From: Lentibacillus amyloliquefaciens
GTDB lineage: Bacteria > Bacillota > Bacilli > Bacillales > Amphibacillaceae
Assembly (NCBI RefSeq): GCF_001307805.1
Contig: NZ_CP013862.1
Span: 2,728,001-2,792,000 of the forward strand
Reading direction: 5' to 3'
Length of the DNA: 64,000 nucleotides
Shown: positions 18,896-27,276 of the stretch, one piece after another
Layout of the letters: the number at the start of each line of letters is the position of its first letter
How positions within the stretch are numbered: the first letter of the stretch is position 1
Program-made: the position numbers and the translations under genes
The notes under the pieces: model-generated
Databases searched by the model: none
The model's input: the letters and a program-made list of their open reading frames with translations, nothing else
What the model was told of the DNA's origin: nothing

Positions 18896-20199
18896 TGCAA
18901 TTTGAAACAGTAAAATCATTTATACTATGGGTGCTGATTGGCACGAGCCTCTTGCTTACGTTTGCCCTATGGAGCTACAGTCCTGACCTTGAAAGGTTGC
19001 CCCAGGATGTTGTGGAAGAAGGCGCAGAGCTTGACGGTAATGAAGAATCAATCAACAGTCTGGTGGAACCATCCTCAATTATTTTTAAAAGTGGAAATAA
19101 TTATTTCGGTTTTAAAAATCCGGGTGATCGTCAGTCTTTATACCGGGATATGCAATCATGGACGATGCGTGAATTTGAAAGTACAGGCAGCAACGGGGCA
19201 CCCGAGGGCGATAATATGGTCGAGTTAATCTTCCCGGATGCGATTCCAATGGAACTGGCAGGATCATTGTTCACATTTAACGGTGATAATGTTTTTCCGG
19301 AATGGCAATTTGAACGGCTGTTTCTAACATTTAACGAGAATTCAAATACAATGAATGTCACGTTTCTCTCTGAACATGGTGACCAGCAAGCGACAGCAGT
19401 TATTAACAATTCCGAAAAATACAGCATTATGTGGGAGTATCTAACAACTTTTGAAGGATTGACTGAATACTTAAGAGTCGAAACAGGAGACAATCCAACG
19501 TATATACCAAGCCATCAAACGAACGTTCCAAGTGTCTCCATAGCGGTTCAAAATATTAATACAAACCTTATGGTAGACACGTTATTTTCAAATCCTGTCA
19601 GCCGGAACCGTGTCACTGAAAATGAAATCTATATTACTGACAGCGCGAGCGGACTTATGCGGCTTTATCCAAACAGACGGACAATGGAATTTCAAAACCC
19701 GCTGCCGTCATCAACAGAACAACAATTGGAACCGGAAATGCTCTTGGATCAAAGCATCATGAACATTAATGACCATCTTGGCTGGACGAATGAATATAAC
19801 TTAATGGAACTTAACGCCCGTGCATCGAATAGTACAGTAAGATACCAGTTGTATTATAATGGGTACCCAACTTTCGGCAGCAATTATGTATCCACGATTG
19901 AACAGCAATACCGTGGAACGGAATTACACCAATATAACCGTCCCATGTTCAGTCTGCAAAATTACCTGGGCGGCGATGAATCTGTAACATTGCCCTCAGG
20001 GAGCCAGGTGGTTGAAAAATTGGAAAACAATTCGGCATATAATATGGATAATATACGGCATATAAGAATTGGCTATGATTTAATTTATCAAAACGATGCT
20101 GATGCCATCACATTGGATCCTGCCTGGTTTATGGATTACAATGGCACATGGCAGAAAATTGACTTTGAAGACCAAATCCTGCAGCAAGGGGGGAACTGA
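18895..20199 (+). CDS. walH: WalK-regulating membrane-anchored protein WalH (YycH)
   Basis: 434 aa. A single N-terminal membrane helix (about 8-26, FILWVLIGTSLLLTFALW) followed by a large extracellular domain. In B. subtilis YycH and YycI sit in a membrane complex with WalK and dampen its activity. Sequence conservation in the family is low, so the call relies on the YycH N-terminus, length and its fixed place between walK and yycI. Confidence 0.95.
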   Translation: MQFETVKSFILWVLIGTSLLLTFALWSYSPDLERLPQDVVEEGAELDGNEESINSLVEPSSIIFKSGNNYFGFKNPGDRQSLYRDMQSWTMREFESTGSNGAPEGDNMVELIFPDAIPMELAGSLFTFNGDNVFPEWQFERLFLTFNENSNTMNVTFLSEHGDQQATAVINNSEKYSIMWEYLTTFEGLTEYLRVETGDNPTYIPSHQTNVPSVSIAVQNINTNLMVDTLFSNPVSRNRVTENEIYITDSASGLMRLYPNRRTMEFQNPLPSSTEQQLEPEMLLDQSIMNINDHLGWTNEYNLMELNARASNSTVRYQLYYNGYPTFGSNYVSTIEQQYRGTELHQYNRPMFSLQNYLGGDESVTLPSGSQVVEKLENNSAYNMDNIRHIRIGYDLIYQNDADAITLDPAWFMDYNGTWQKIDFEDQILQQGGN

Positions 20200-20201
20200 G
20201 G

Positions 20202-21122
20202 ATGCAATGGAAGCAAATTAAAACATTATTTATCCTCTGTTTTCTCGTTTTGAACGTCTACTTATCGCTGATGCTCTATGAAAAGGAAACGCAATCGGAA
20301 TACGCTATGCCGGAAACCTCGGATGCAACATTGGCGGAGCAATTGGAGTCGGAAAACATCAGTATTAGTGCGGATTTACCCAATGGAGATCTCAATCAAT
20401 CTAATTTATCGTTAAATCAAAAATCATTTACGGAAGAAGAACTGTCGTTTTTCGACGACACGGATAATCAGGAAGTGGAAGTTATAAATGACAACTTCAT
20501 TTTATCGCGTTTTGAAACCCCCATAGCCATACCCGAAGACGCAGATGGCAGCATAATCAGTGATATGGTGAAGAGTAACCTGCTTCTGGCTGATAACTAT
20601 CGATTCAGCGGCTGGAATACGGAAATGAATGTTCTGATTTTCTTTCAGGAAAAAAATGATCTGCCGATTTATTATAACCAGAACGGCATTGTTCTTGTGT
20701 ATTTAAATGACGCAAATGAAATGATTTTCTATACCCAGACAATGCTTGGAGATGATGAGTCGCCCGTTGAAGAGGATTCACTCATTGAACCGATGATGGC
20801 AATCAGAGCATTATTCAATGGGAACAGACTGCAAAACGAGGATGAAATAACCGAAGTCAATATAGGCTATCATACTCGATATCCTTTGGAGAAAGGTGAG
20901 CAGGTCTTTTCACCGACGTGGACTGTCACCGTCAATGACAAAGAAAATTTCTACGTGAATGCACTTGAAAACCGTATTGTTTCTAATGACGAACTGACCT
21001 TTTTAAAAGAATCTGTCTCCTCCACAATCGAAAGGGTACAAAAACTGGAAGAAAGTGACTTGACTGAATTTATGTTATCACACCTCAATCAAAAATTATC
21101 ATCTAATCAACAATCGGAGTGA
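20202..21122 (+). CDS. walI: WalK-regulating membrane-anchored protein WalI (YycI)
   Basis: 306 aa. N-terminal MQWKQIKTLFILCFLVLNVYL anchor followed by an extracytoplasmic domain ending in NDELTFLKESVSSTIE. YycI forms a heterodimer-like complex with YycH that controls WalK. It begins 2 bp after walH ends, with AAGGGGGGAACTGAGG overlapping the walH end as ribosome site. Confidence 0.94.
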   Translation: MQWKQIKTLFILCFLVLNVYLSLMLYEKETQSEYAMPETSDATLAEQLESENISISADLPNGDLNQSNLSLNQKSFTEEELSFFDDTDNQEVEVINDNFILSRFETPIAIPEDADGSIISDMVKSNLLLADNYRFSGWNTEMNVLIFFQEKNDLPIYYNQNGIVLVYLNDANEMIFYTQTMLGDDESPVEEDSLIEPMMAIRALFNGNRLQNEDEITEVNIGYHTRYPLEKGEQVFSPTWTVTVNDKENFYVNALENRIVSNDELTFLKESVSSTIERVQKLEESDLTEFMLSHLNQKLSSNQQSE

Positions 21123-21130
21123 GTTATTAA

Positions 21131-21916
21131 ATGACATTACGTTTTAGTGTACTGGCCTCAGGGAGTACCGGAAACGCTTTTTATATCGAGTCGGAGAAAG
21201 AAAAGCTGTTAGTGGATGCCGGGTTGAGCGGTAAACAAATGGACAGGCTGTTCAGTGAAGTTGCCGTTGATCCCTCTCAGCTGACAGGCATATTGGTCAC
21301 CCATGAACATAGCGATCATATTAAAGGGCTTGGGATTATCGCACGGAAGTACAATTTGCCGATCTATGCCAATGAAAAAACTTGGAATGCCATGGAAAAT
21401 TCTATCGGTACGATTTCACTGGACCAAAAATTCCATTTTGGCATGGAAGAGGTGAAAACATTCGGCGATATTGATGTAGAATCTTTTGGGGTTTCCCATG
21501 ATGCGGCCGAGCCAATGTTTTTCACATTCCGGCAAGACGGAAAAAAAGTAGCGCTTGTAACCGACTTAGGCTATGTTTCAGAGCGGATTAAACGGACTGT
21601 AGAGGATGCAGATGCTTACATATTTGAAGCGAATCACGACGTAGGCATGCTGCGGATGGGACGTTATCCGTGGAACGTTAAGCGCCGTATTTTATCCGAC
21701 TCCGGACATGTATCGAATGAGGATTGCGGTCTTGCACTCACTGATTTAATCACTAATCGGACGAGCCGGGTTTATTTAGCCCATTTAAGCCAGGATAACA
21801 ATATGAAAGACCTGGCACGCATGTCAGTTGACAATATTTTAAAAGAACGCGGCATTAACCTTGATGTTCGTGACACAGATCCAAAAAAAGCCACCTCATT
21901 ATACGAAGTTGGATAA
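21131..21916 (+). CDS. walJ: Metallo-beta-lactamase-fold exonuclease-like protein WalJ (YycJ)
   Basis: 261 aa. Metallo-beta-lactamase fold with [11 protein letters not shown] at the start, metal motif [10 protein letters not shown] near 57-66, [10 protein letters not shown] and VTDLGYVS. Known YycJ/WalJ proteins are DNA 5'-3' exonucleases linked to mismatch repair or replication coordination, and are the last conserved gene of the wal operon before htrA. Starts 8 bp after walI. Confidence 0.95.
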   Translation: MTLRFSVLASGSTGNAFYIESEKEKLLVDAGLSGKQMDRLFSEVAVDPSQLTGILVTHEHSDHIKGLGIIARKYNLPIYANEKTWNAMENSIGTISLDQKFHFGMEEVKTFGDIDVESFGVSHDAAEPMFFTFRQDGKKVALVTDLGYVSERIKRTVEDADAYIFEANHDVGMLRMGRYPWNVKRRILSDSGHVSNEDCGLALTDLITNRTSRVYLAHLSQDNNMKDLARMSVDNILKERGINLDVRDTDPKKATSLYEVG

Positions 21917-22080
21917 TAATTTTCCGTTTGGCGTAATACTATAATGTGATACGTTAAGTCTGTTTTCGCGCAAGCTGTGACAATATTGATTTGCAATGCA
22001 GCCTGCAGCGGACTTTAGCGCGTATTAATCTGGAAGAAACGGCCTTAATTAAATTCCTTTTAATAAAGGAGAAGGGTTAT

Positions 22081-23301
22081 ATGGGTTATTTTGATGATGA
22101 TTACCAGAAGCGCCAAACGAAGAAAAGGCATTGGCTTCGTCCGGCTCTGTTTGGGGCACTTATCGGGATTGTGGTGGTGCTTGCAGCATTGCCGGCGATT
22201 TTAGAGTCTGACATACTGCCTGAGGGCTGGACAGGTGATACCCAAAGCGCATCCGAGGGCATTAACGAAAGCGAAGTACAGCCGGAATCCGGTAACTTTG
22301 TTTCGGTTAATGTGTCATCACAAATAACGGATGTCGTCAATGAAGTAAGTCCGGCAGTTGTTGGGGTAATTAATATTCAGCGTCAGGGTGACTTCTGGCA
22401 GCAAGAGGAAGGCTCTCAGCAGACAGAGGCCGGTACAGGATCAGGTGTCATTTACAAGACAGCGAATGGTCATGCCTATGTCATTACCAATCACCATGTC
22501 ATTGAAGGGGCAGACACTGTTGAAGTCATACTCTCCGATGACACACGTGTTGAAGCGGAAATCCTTGGCAGTGATTTATTTTCTGACTTGGCCGTCTTGA
22601 AGATGAACAGTGAACATGTCCAGGACACGATTAACATGGGAACATCAGAAAATGTGAAAGTTGGTGAGCCGGCCATAGCGATCGGCAATCCGCTGGGCAT
22701 GTTTCTGGGATCTGTCACTCAAGGTGTTATCAGCGGCACCCAGCGTACAATTCCACAGGATTTTAACCAGGATGGACGTGCGGATTGGCAGGCAGAAGTC
22801 ATTCAGACGGATGCAGCGATTAACCCCGGTAACAGTGGCGGTGCTTTGATTAATATCGATGGTCAGCTTATCGGCATTAATTCGATGAAAATCAACCAGG
22901 AAGATGTTGAAGGGATTGGTTTTGCCATTCCAATCGATACAGCAAGACCGATAATCGATGAATTAGAAAAGACAGGCAACATTAACCGCCCGTATATGGG
23001 TGTTGAAGTTTACTCACTTGAGGAAGTGCCAAAAACAGAGTGGGACTCGACATTAAATCTTCCGAAAGATGTAGAAGGCGGTGTATATGTCTGGACCGTT
23101 GAAACAGGCACACCGGCGGATAAAGCAGGACTGAGACGGCTTGATGTCATTACGGCACTTGATGGCAAAGAAGTCATGAATATGATTGATTTACGCAAGA
23201 TTTTGTATCAGGATAAACAGATTGGTGACTCGATAACGGTTACTTATTATCGTGACGGTGAGAAGCGGGAAGCGACATTTGAATTAGTTGAACAACGTTA
23301 A
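22081..23301 (+). CDS. htrC: Membrane-anchored serine protease HtrA family (YyxA/HtrC)
   Basis: 406 aa from the ATG at 22081, placed by AAAGGAGAAGGG; the upstream in-frame ATG at 21991 adds 30 unlike residues. One membrane helix at about 18-40, a trypsin-like domain with catalytic His in ITNHHVIEGA, Asp in FSDLAVLKM and Ser in NPGNSGGAL, then one PDZ domain (about 310-400). It degrades or refolds damaged exported proteins. It closes the walRKHIJ cluster as in B. subtilis, where it is named yyxA/htrC. A 164-bp gap before it could hold its own promoter. Confidence 0.95.
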   Translation: MGYFDDDYQKRQTKKRHWLRPALFGALIGIVVVLAALPAILESDILPEGWTGDTQSASEGINESEVQPESGNFVSVNVSSQITDVVNEVSPAVVGVINIQRQGDFWQQEEGSQQTEAGTGSGVIYKTANGHAYVITNHHVIEGADTVEVILSDDTRVEAEILGSDLFSDLAVLKMNSEHVQDTINMGTSENVKVGEPAIAIGNPLGMFLGSVTQGVISGTQRTIPQDFNQDGRADWQAEVIQTDAAINPGNSGGALINIDGQLIGINSMKINQEDVEGIGFAIPIDTARPIIDELEKTGNINRPYMGVEVYSLEEVPKTEWDSTLNLPKDVEGGVYVWTVETGTPADKAGLRRLDVITALDGKEVMNMIDLRKILYQDKQIGDSITVTYYRDGEKREATFELVEQR

Positions 23302-23302
23302 A

Positions 23303-23339
23303 AAGCTATCCTTCTAAGAAAGGATAGCTTTATTTTTTT
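23303..23339 (+). terminator. Intrinsic terminator after htrC
   Basis: Stem AAAGCTATCCTT / AAGGATAGCTTT with a short loop, followed by ATTTTTTT. Confidence 0.93.
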
Positions 23340-23345
23340 CGAATC

Positions 23346-23459
23346 TTATCCACAGACTGTGAATAAATTGTAGATAACATCCAAATCTAGTATGGAACAT
23401 CAATTCTGCACCAAAATAACTGCGAACGTTTGTGCATATGTGTATAACTTTGGGGATAA
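23346..23459. promoter_or_regulatory. DnaA-box cluster, htrC side
   Basis: Three perfect TTATNCACA boxes: 23346-23354 (plus), 23358-23366 (minus), 23439-23447 (minus). Two one-mismatch boxes: 23431-23439 (minus, sharing one base with the next) and 23451-23459 (minus). Such density in 114 bp is far above chance for 9-mers. Confidence 0.75.
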
Positions 23460-23470
23460 CTTGTTTAAAG

Positions 23471-23534
23471 AGGTTGTTCAAAAAGTCCGGTAAAAATGAC
23501 ACGTCGGTGTTTCTGGTTGGCTTGTTTCTCCGCT
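23471..23534. repeat. Dispersed repeat, family B, partial copy
   Basis: 64 bp matching 31923-31986 with one mismatch, beginning AGGTTGTTCAAAAAGTCCGG. Its other end is not recognisable; the DNA from 23535 to 23611 is different from that copy. Together with the DnaA boxes it fills the 310-bp gap. Confidence 0.85.
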
Positions 23535-23611
23535 CCTTGGAAAAGAAATACGCTTTTCCTTGGAGTTTTTCTGTGCTCGAAACTGCGCCTTTCGGTCCTT
23601 GAATACGCACT

Positions 23612-23986
23612 TTAAGTCTGCTGATTTGATGTATGCTGCCATAACATAATCAATAGGATAAGCATTACAATATCGAGACGTGCTTCAAAAGCAAAAGTTA
23701 AAAATCCCTGGTCCATCAATACCGGAAGTTTGGTGAAGAAAATAGCGCCAAGGATAATCAGAATAAGCGGTGCTGCAGCCTGTCTGACATACATACGGGC
23801 TAATATGAATGCACTGCAGGCAATTTCGGTTATGGCAACAAGGAACAATAGTGATTCAGGAAAAGGAAGACTCAGCCCCATAAAAGTTGCTTTAAAATCA
23901 CTGACAACAAGCTTGAGGATACCTGATGTCAAAAAAACATATCCAACTGCGTAACAAATCCAATCTGACATACGCATCATCCGCAT
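23612..23986 (-). CDS. DoxX family small membrane protein
   Basis: 124 aa from the ATG at 23986, preceded by GGGGGTGG; the longer frame to 24067 lacks a site. Four membrane helices with the DoxX pattern (YAVGYVFLTSGILKLV; LFLVAITEIACSAFILA; PLILIILGAIFFTKLP; DIVMLILLIMLW). DoxX-type proteins are linked to redox and quinone-side functions in various bacteria, but no firm role applies here. It stands alone on the minus strand with DnaA-box groups on both sides. Confidence 0.82.
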   Translation of the reverse strand: MRMMRMSDWICYAVGYVFLTSGILKLVVSDFKATFMGLSLPFPESLLFLVAITEIACSAFILARMYVRQAAAPLILIILGAIFFTKLPVLMDQGFLTFAFEARLDIVMLILLIMLWQHTSNQQT

Positions 23987-24108
23987 TGGAGACCACCCCC
24001 GTTGATTGATATCTAATACATATGCAACGTCACGGACAACCTTGACAACCATTTTTTCGGATTGCATTAAAGATGGTTATTTTGTTAGCTAAAGAGATAT
24101 TTTTAAAG

Positions 24109-24143
24109 TTATCCCCAAAAATCTGTGGATAGTTTGTGGATAA
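24109..24143. promoter_or_regulatory. DnaA boxes, phhB side
   Basis: One perfect minus-strand box at 24135-24143 and two one-mismatch boxes at 24109-24117 (plus, TTATCCCCA) and 24124-24132 (minus). They lie between doxX and the PCD gene, upstream of both. Confidence 0.65.
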
Positions 24144-24235
24144 TATGTGTATTGACTGTTAAATGTATTAAAATTTGTTAAACTGGAGGTAACAACATGA
24201 TACGTTTGAAACCATAACTGAATGGAGGCGGGAAT

Positions 24236-24532
24236 ATGGAACGTTTGAGTGAAGAGCAAATTGAACAGGAATTGGAGCATTTGCCTGATTGGAAACGGCT
24301 GGATGAAAAGTGGATTGGACGGCGTTACCGGTTTAAAGATTTCTTAAATGGGGTGCGCTTTGTTGATAAGGTGGCTGAATATGCCGAAAGTAAGCAACAT
24401 CATCCGTTTATCTCGATTGATTACAAAATCGTCACAATGAAAATATCGTCATGGCAGATGAAGGGACTCACAGATTTGGACTTTGAAATGGTCCATTATT
24501 TTGATGAGCTGTACGAAAACGGCGAGAAATAG
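24236..24532 (+). CDS. phhB: Pterin-4a-carbinolamine dehydratase
   Basis: 98 aa, full family length. Contains the active-site motif with paired histidines and proline (ESKQHHPFISIDY, about 56-68) and the late acidic helix LTDLDFEMVHYFDELY. The enzyme dehydrates 4a-hydroxy-tetrahydropterin to regenerate pterin cofactor; in organisms without aromatic amino-acid hydroxylases it may serve molybdopterin or folate chemistry (inference; no hydroxylase gene is in this window, though a molybdate transporter is). GGAGGCGGG precedes the ATG. A six-codon reading frame with its own GGAGG lies just upstream (24197-24217). Confidence 0.93.
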   Translation: MERLSEEQIEQELEHLPDWKRLDEKWIGRRYRFKDFLNGVRFVDKVAEYAESKQHHPFISIDYKIVTMKISSWQMKGLTDLDFEMVHYFDELYENGEK

Positions 24533-24536
24533 GGAA

Positions 24537-24569
24537 ATGCGGGCGCATCGTCAGGCCCGCACTTTTTTT
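24537..24569 (+). terminator. Terminator between phhB and the acetyltransferase
   Basis: Stem TGCGGGC / GCCCGCA with 9-nt loop, followed by a run of seven T on the plus strand; located between convergent genes. Confidence 0.88.
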
Positions 24570-25108
24570 GCTTTCCATTCGTGGGCGAGCATGCCGTAGA
24601 CGACATGGTCGACAAAATGATCATAAAGCCACTCCGCCTGGCGGATGTGTCCTTCCTGTACAAATCCAAGCCGCTCAGGGATTGCCCGGCTTTTCTGATT
24701 AGCATAAGCGGCACGGATCTCAATCCGATTCAGCCCCAGCGAATATACGGCATAATCTATCAGGCCACTGACAGCGCGAGTCATGATTCCTTTTCTTTCA
24801 TACGCCGTGCCCAGCCAGTACCCGATATGACCAATGCCATTTGTCCAGTCAAAATGATTGAATCCAGCTACACCGGCCAGCTTCCCTCGATAAAGAATAC
24901 CCGTGGTAAGTCCATTCCTGTCGGCAAACTGCTTTAATACGGATTCAATAAAGGATTTGGAATCTTCGGGCGTTTTGGTATGATCAACCCATGCCAGCCA
25001 TTGCCGCAATGTGTCCCTTGAATCTTCCGTCAGCTGGAATAAAGGAGCCGCATCAGTCATTTCCAAATGTTTCAGAGCAATTTCTTCGTCAATTTTAAAT
25101 AAAAACAT
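24551..25108 (-). CDS. GNAT acetyltransferase, RimL/YdaF type
   Basis: 185 aa. GNAT fold with acetyl-CoA-binding region WLGTAYERKGIMTRAVSGLIDYA near 90-112 and the late motif NRIEIRAAYANQKSRAIPERLGFVQEG. The N-terminal DSRDTLRQWLAWVDHT matches the YdaF/RimL subgroup that acetylates N-termini of ribosomal proteins or other amines. The exact substrate is unknown. Its end overlaps the phhB terminator. Confidence 0.9.
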   Translation of the reverse strand: MFLFKIDEEIALKHLEMTDAAPLFQLTEDSRDTLRQWLAWVDHTKTPEDSKSFIESVLKQFADRNGLTTGILYRGKLAGVAGFNHFDWTNGIGHIGYWLGTAYERKGIMTRAVSGLIDYAVYSLGLNRIEIRAAYANQKSRAIPERLGFVQEGHIRQAEWLYDHFVDHVVYGMLAHEWKAKKVRA

Positions 25109-25212
25109 AGCATGCGATCCCCCTGATTTAAGTTGAGAATCATTTTATCATATGTGCCGGTTTTATCAAGGTGTCTTATAAAGTGATAGCATTTGGGTTT
25201 TAAATTTTTAGC

Positions 25213-25249
25213 AAAATTACCCCCTTCTTCCAAAGAAGAAGGGGGTAAG
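25213..25249 (-). terminator. Intrinsic terminator of the Lin0512-family gene
   Basis: Stem ACCCCCTTCTTC / GAAGAAGGGGGT with a 4-nt loop; on the minus strand it is followed by AATTTTGC, just after the gene at 25268. Confidence 0.85.
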
Positions 25250-25267
25250 GAGGGATTGGTTTGTTGA

Positions 25268-25627
25268 TTAATAACCAACTTCAATTGCAGCATTGACAAT
25301 ATACATTAAATCATTCTCATCATCTTTTTCATCAATCATGATGCCGCTTGATGTGGCCATGCCGCCATCGGTTACATCTGTTGTAACGGTACCATATGGA
25401 ATGGCAGCTTTTACTTGCTCAGTGTCCAGTTTATCGCGGTCAAGCGGTACGGCCAGCCGGACATTAACCTTCATATTATCGAGACTGCCATCCGGGAGAC
25501 TGTTCTCGATGCCAGGCATGGAGTTGGCATAAATCGCGTCTTCTGCAGCACGGACAGAAGCTTTCGTGACGTTTTGACCGTGAACATCAATACCGCTTCC
25601 TGTTTGGATAAAGAGAATTTGTTCCAT
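25268..25627 (-). CDS. Lin0512 family protein
   Basis: 119 aa from the ATG at 25627, with AAAGGAG ten bases upstream; a longer frame to 25696 is unsupported. Starts MEQILFIQTGSGIDVHGQNVT, then NSMPGIENSLPDG, IPYGTVTTDVTDGGM and a conserved C-terminal NAAIEVGY. These match the Lin0512 family of unknown function seen in Firmicutes and some other phyla. Monocistronic, with its own terminator. Confidence 0.88.
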   Translation of the reverse strand: MEQILFIQTGSGIDVHGQNVTKASVRAAEDAIYANSMPGIENSLPDGSLDNMKVNVRLAVPLDRDKLDTEQVKAAIPYGTVTTDVTDGGMATSSGIMIDEKDDENDLMYIVNAAIEVGY

Positions 25628-25764
25628 GAATGAGATGCTCCTTTTTAACGAGATATTTCTTTTAGCCTTATTCCCCTTACTTAGAAACTGAAACATTGTG
25701 TGGAAGTTGAAAAACAGCTTCCCAGAATCGAAAATTGGAACTAAATTTCTGAAAGGGTGAGTTA

Positions 25765-26319
25765 ATGAAAACTGAAATTAACGGAAATACACTTGAGCTG
25801 ATGACAGGTGATATAACCAAGCAGGAAACAGATGTGATAGTCAATGCAGCCAATGGTACGCTGATGGGTGGCGGTGGTGTTGACGGAGCGATTCACCGGG
25901 CTGCAGGAAAGGAACTGCTCCGAAGCATGCAAACAAATGCGTGACAAACAGCTTCACGGGGAAAAATTGTCGACCGGACAAGCTATTATTACAGATGGCT
26001 ATAATCTTCCGGCCAAATATGTGATCCATACGGTCGGACCGGTCTGGAACGAACGGGATGATAATCAGGAAGCACAGTTGGCTGACTGTTATCGAAATTC
26101 CCTGCAACTGGCGGCTCGGAGGCAAGCGTCGCATATGTTTTTCCATCCATTTCCACGGGTGTTTACAGTTTTCCGATTGATTTGGCTGCAAAAACAGCTA
26201 TCAGTACCATCAAAGATTTCTTAGCTGACCATAACTTTGGCAACGTAACGATGGTGCTGTTTTCAGATAATGATTATGAGGCTTATGTATCTGCACTGAA
26301 AAATTTATCAGATAGCTGA
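25765..26319 (+). pseudogene. Macro-domain (ADP-ribose-binding, YmdB-like) gene broken by two frameshifts
   Basis: The ATG at 25765 begins a typical macro domain: [34 protein letters not shown]. An extra base near 25918-25920 shifts the frame (stop at 25942-25944); the next frame continues [24 protein letters not shown]...VIHTVGPVW. A second shift near 26115-26125 moves to the third frame, which reads VFPSISTGVYSFPIDLAAKTA and ends at a TGA at 26317-26319. All parts of a ~185-aa protein are present. The parent family removes ADP-ribose or O-acetyl groups. Either recent decay or sequencing error. Confidence 0.88.
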
Positions 26320-26436
26320 AGTTCAGAGGGGAATTTTTTAGAAACAATTTTGTGAAAATATCAGAATTCTCGTGGCAGTTTCAACTGATACATGGTAAAA
26401 TTAGTGTATAAAAAAGAACCGGAGGAGTTAATCACA

Positions 26437-27048
26437 ATGAAGCTGTGGATGCGCAAAATAGCGGTGGCACTCATTGCAGTGGTCACACTCGGTATATATA
26501 TTCCGGAAATTGATATGGAAGCGGATGCTGAAGAAAGCAATGAAACTGCCGAGGCAGACCTGTCTGAAAAAATAGAACTGCAGGAACAAGATCCGCAACC
26601 CGCCCCGGTTTTGGAACCGACTGCGATTCAAACAGAGATTCCTGATGAGGACCCGATTCTCGCCCTAAACACAAAAGCGGCTGAGCAGGCTCTCATGAAA
26701 ATGGGTCCAAAAATTGCGCCAAAAGTAGAAGGCGAATTCCAGACTGTTATTTTGCCTAAAATGGAAGACGCGCTTCAAGTGATTACACAAGATTGGGCAA
26801 CAGACGAATTTCAATATCTGACCATTACAGAACAGCCATCTGACGGTTTCGGTGAGCGTATTTTCAATATCTATGACGAACGCAGCGGCAGAGATATTGC
26901 CAGGTTTGATGTCAGGCGTGAAAACCGTCCCTTGGAAGGTTACTGGTTTAATTTTCACTACCATATCAAGGATGACGGATTTGAAAAGCATCATGACATA
27001 GGAGAAATTTACTGGGATAAAAATATTCCGCCGAAGTGGATGGCTTAG
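26437..27048 (+). CDS. ypjP: YpjP-like exported protein
   Basis: 203 aa from the ATG at 26437, placed by CCGGAGGAG. The N-terminus MKLWMRKIAVALIAVVTLG is a signal or anchor segment; an acidic Pro/Glu linker (about 30-75) leads to a conserved domain with RIFNIYDERSGRDIARFDV and YHIKDDGFEKHHDIGEIYW, which matches the YpjP family. Function unknown. A hairpin follows at once. Confidence 0.85.
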   Translation: MKLWMRKIAVALIAVVTLGIYIPEIDMEADAEESNETAEADLSEKIELQEQDPQPAPVLEPTAIQTEIPDEDPILALNTKAAEQALMKMGPKIAPKVEGEFQTVILPKMEDALQVITQDWATDEFQYLTITEQPSDGFGERIFNIYDERSGRDIARFDVRRENRPLEGYWFNFHYHIKDDGFEKHHDIGEIYWDKNIPPKWMA

Positions 27049-27056
27049 TGAACAAC

Positions 27057-27083
27057 AGCCTGGTCTTGTACCGGGCTTTTTGT
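27057..27083 (+). terminator. Probable terminator after ypjP
   Basis: AGCCTGGT / ACCGGGCT stem, short loop, then TTTTTG. Confidence 0.75.
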
Positions 27084-27276
27084 TTGCATGTGGGAGTATA
27101 TTGCCGGAGCGTTTCAAAGAACTTTTCGTATTCAGGAGGGGGATGAACAACTGGGAAATTAAAGAGCAACAAAATTTACGAAAAGAGCTCAAAGAAAATA
27201 ATCATATAGTATGATAAAATAAGTATGGAAGTATCTGCGGTATGGACCATTATTAACCAATACAGGAGTTTACCAT

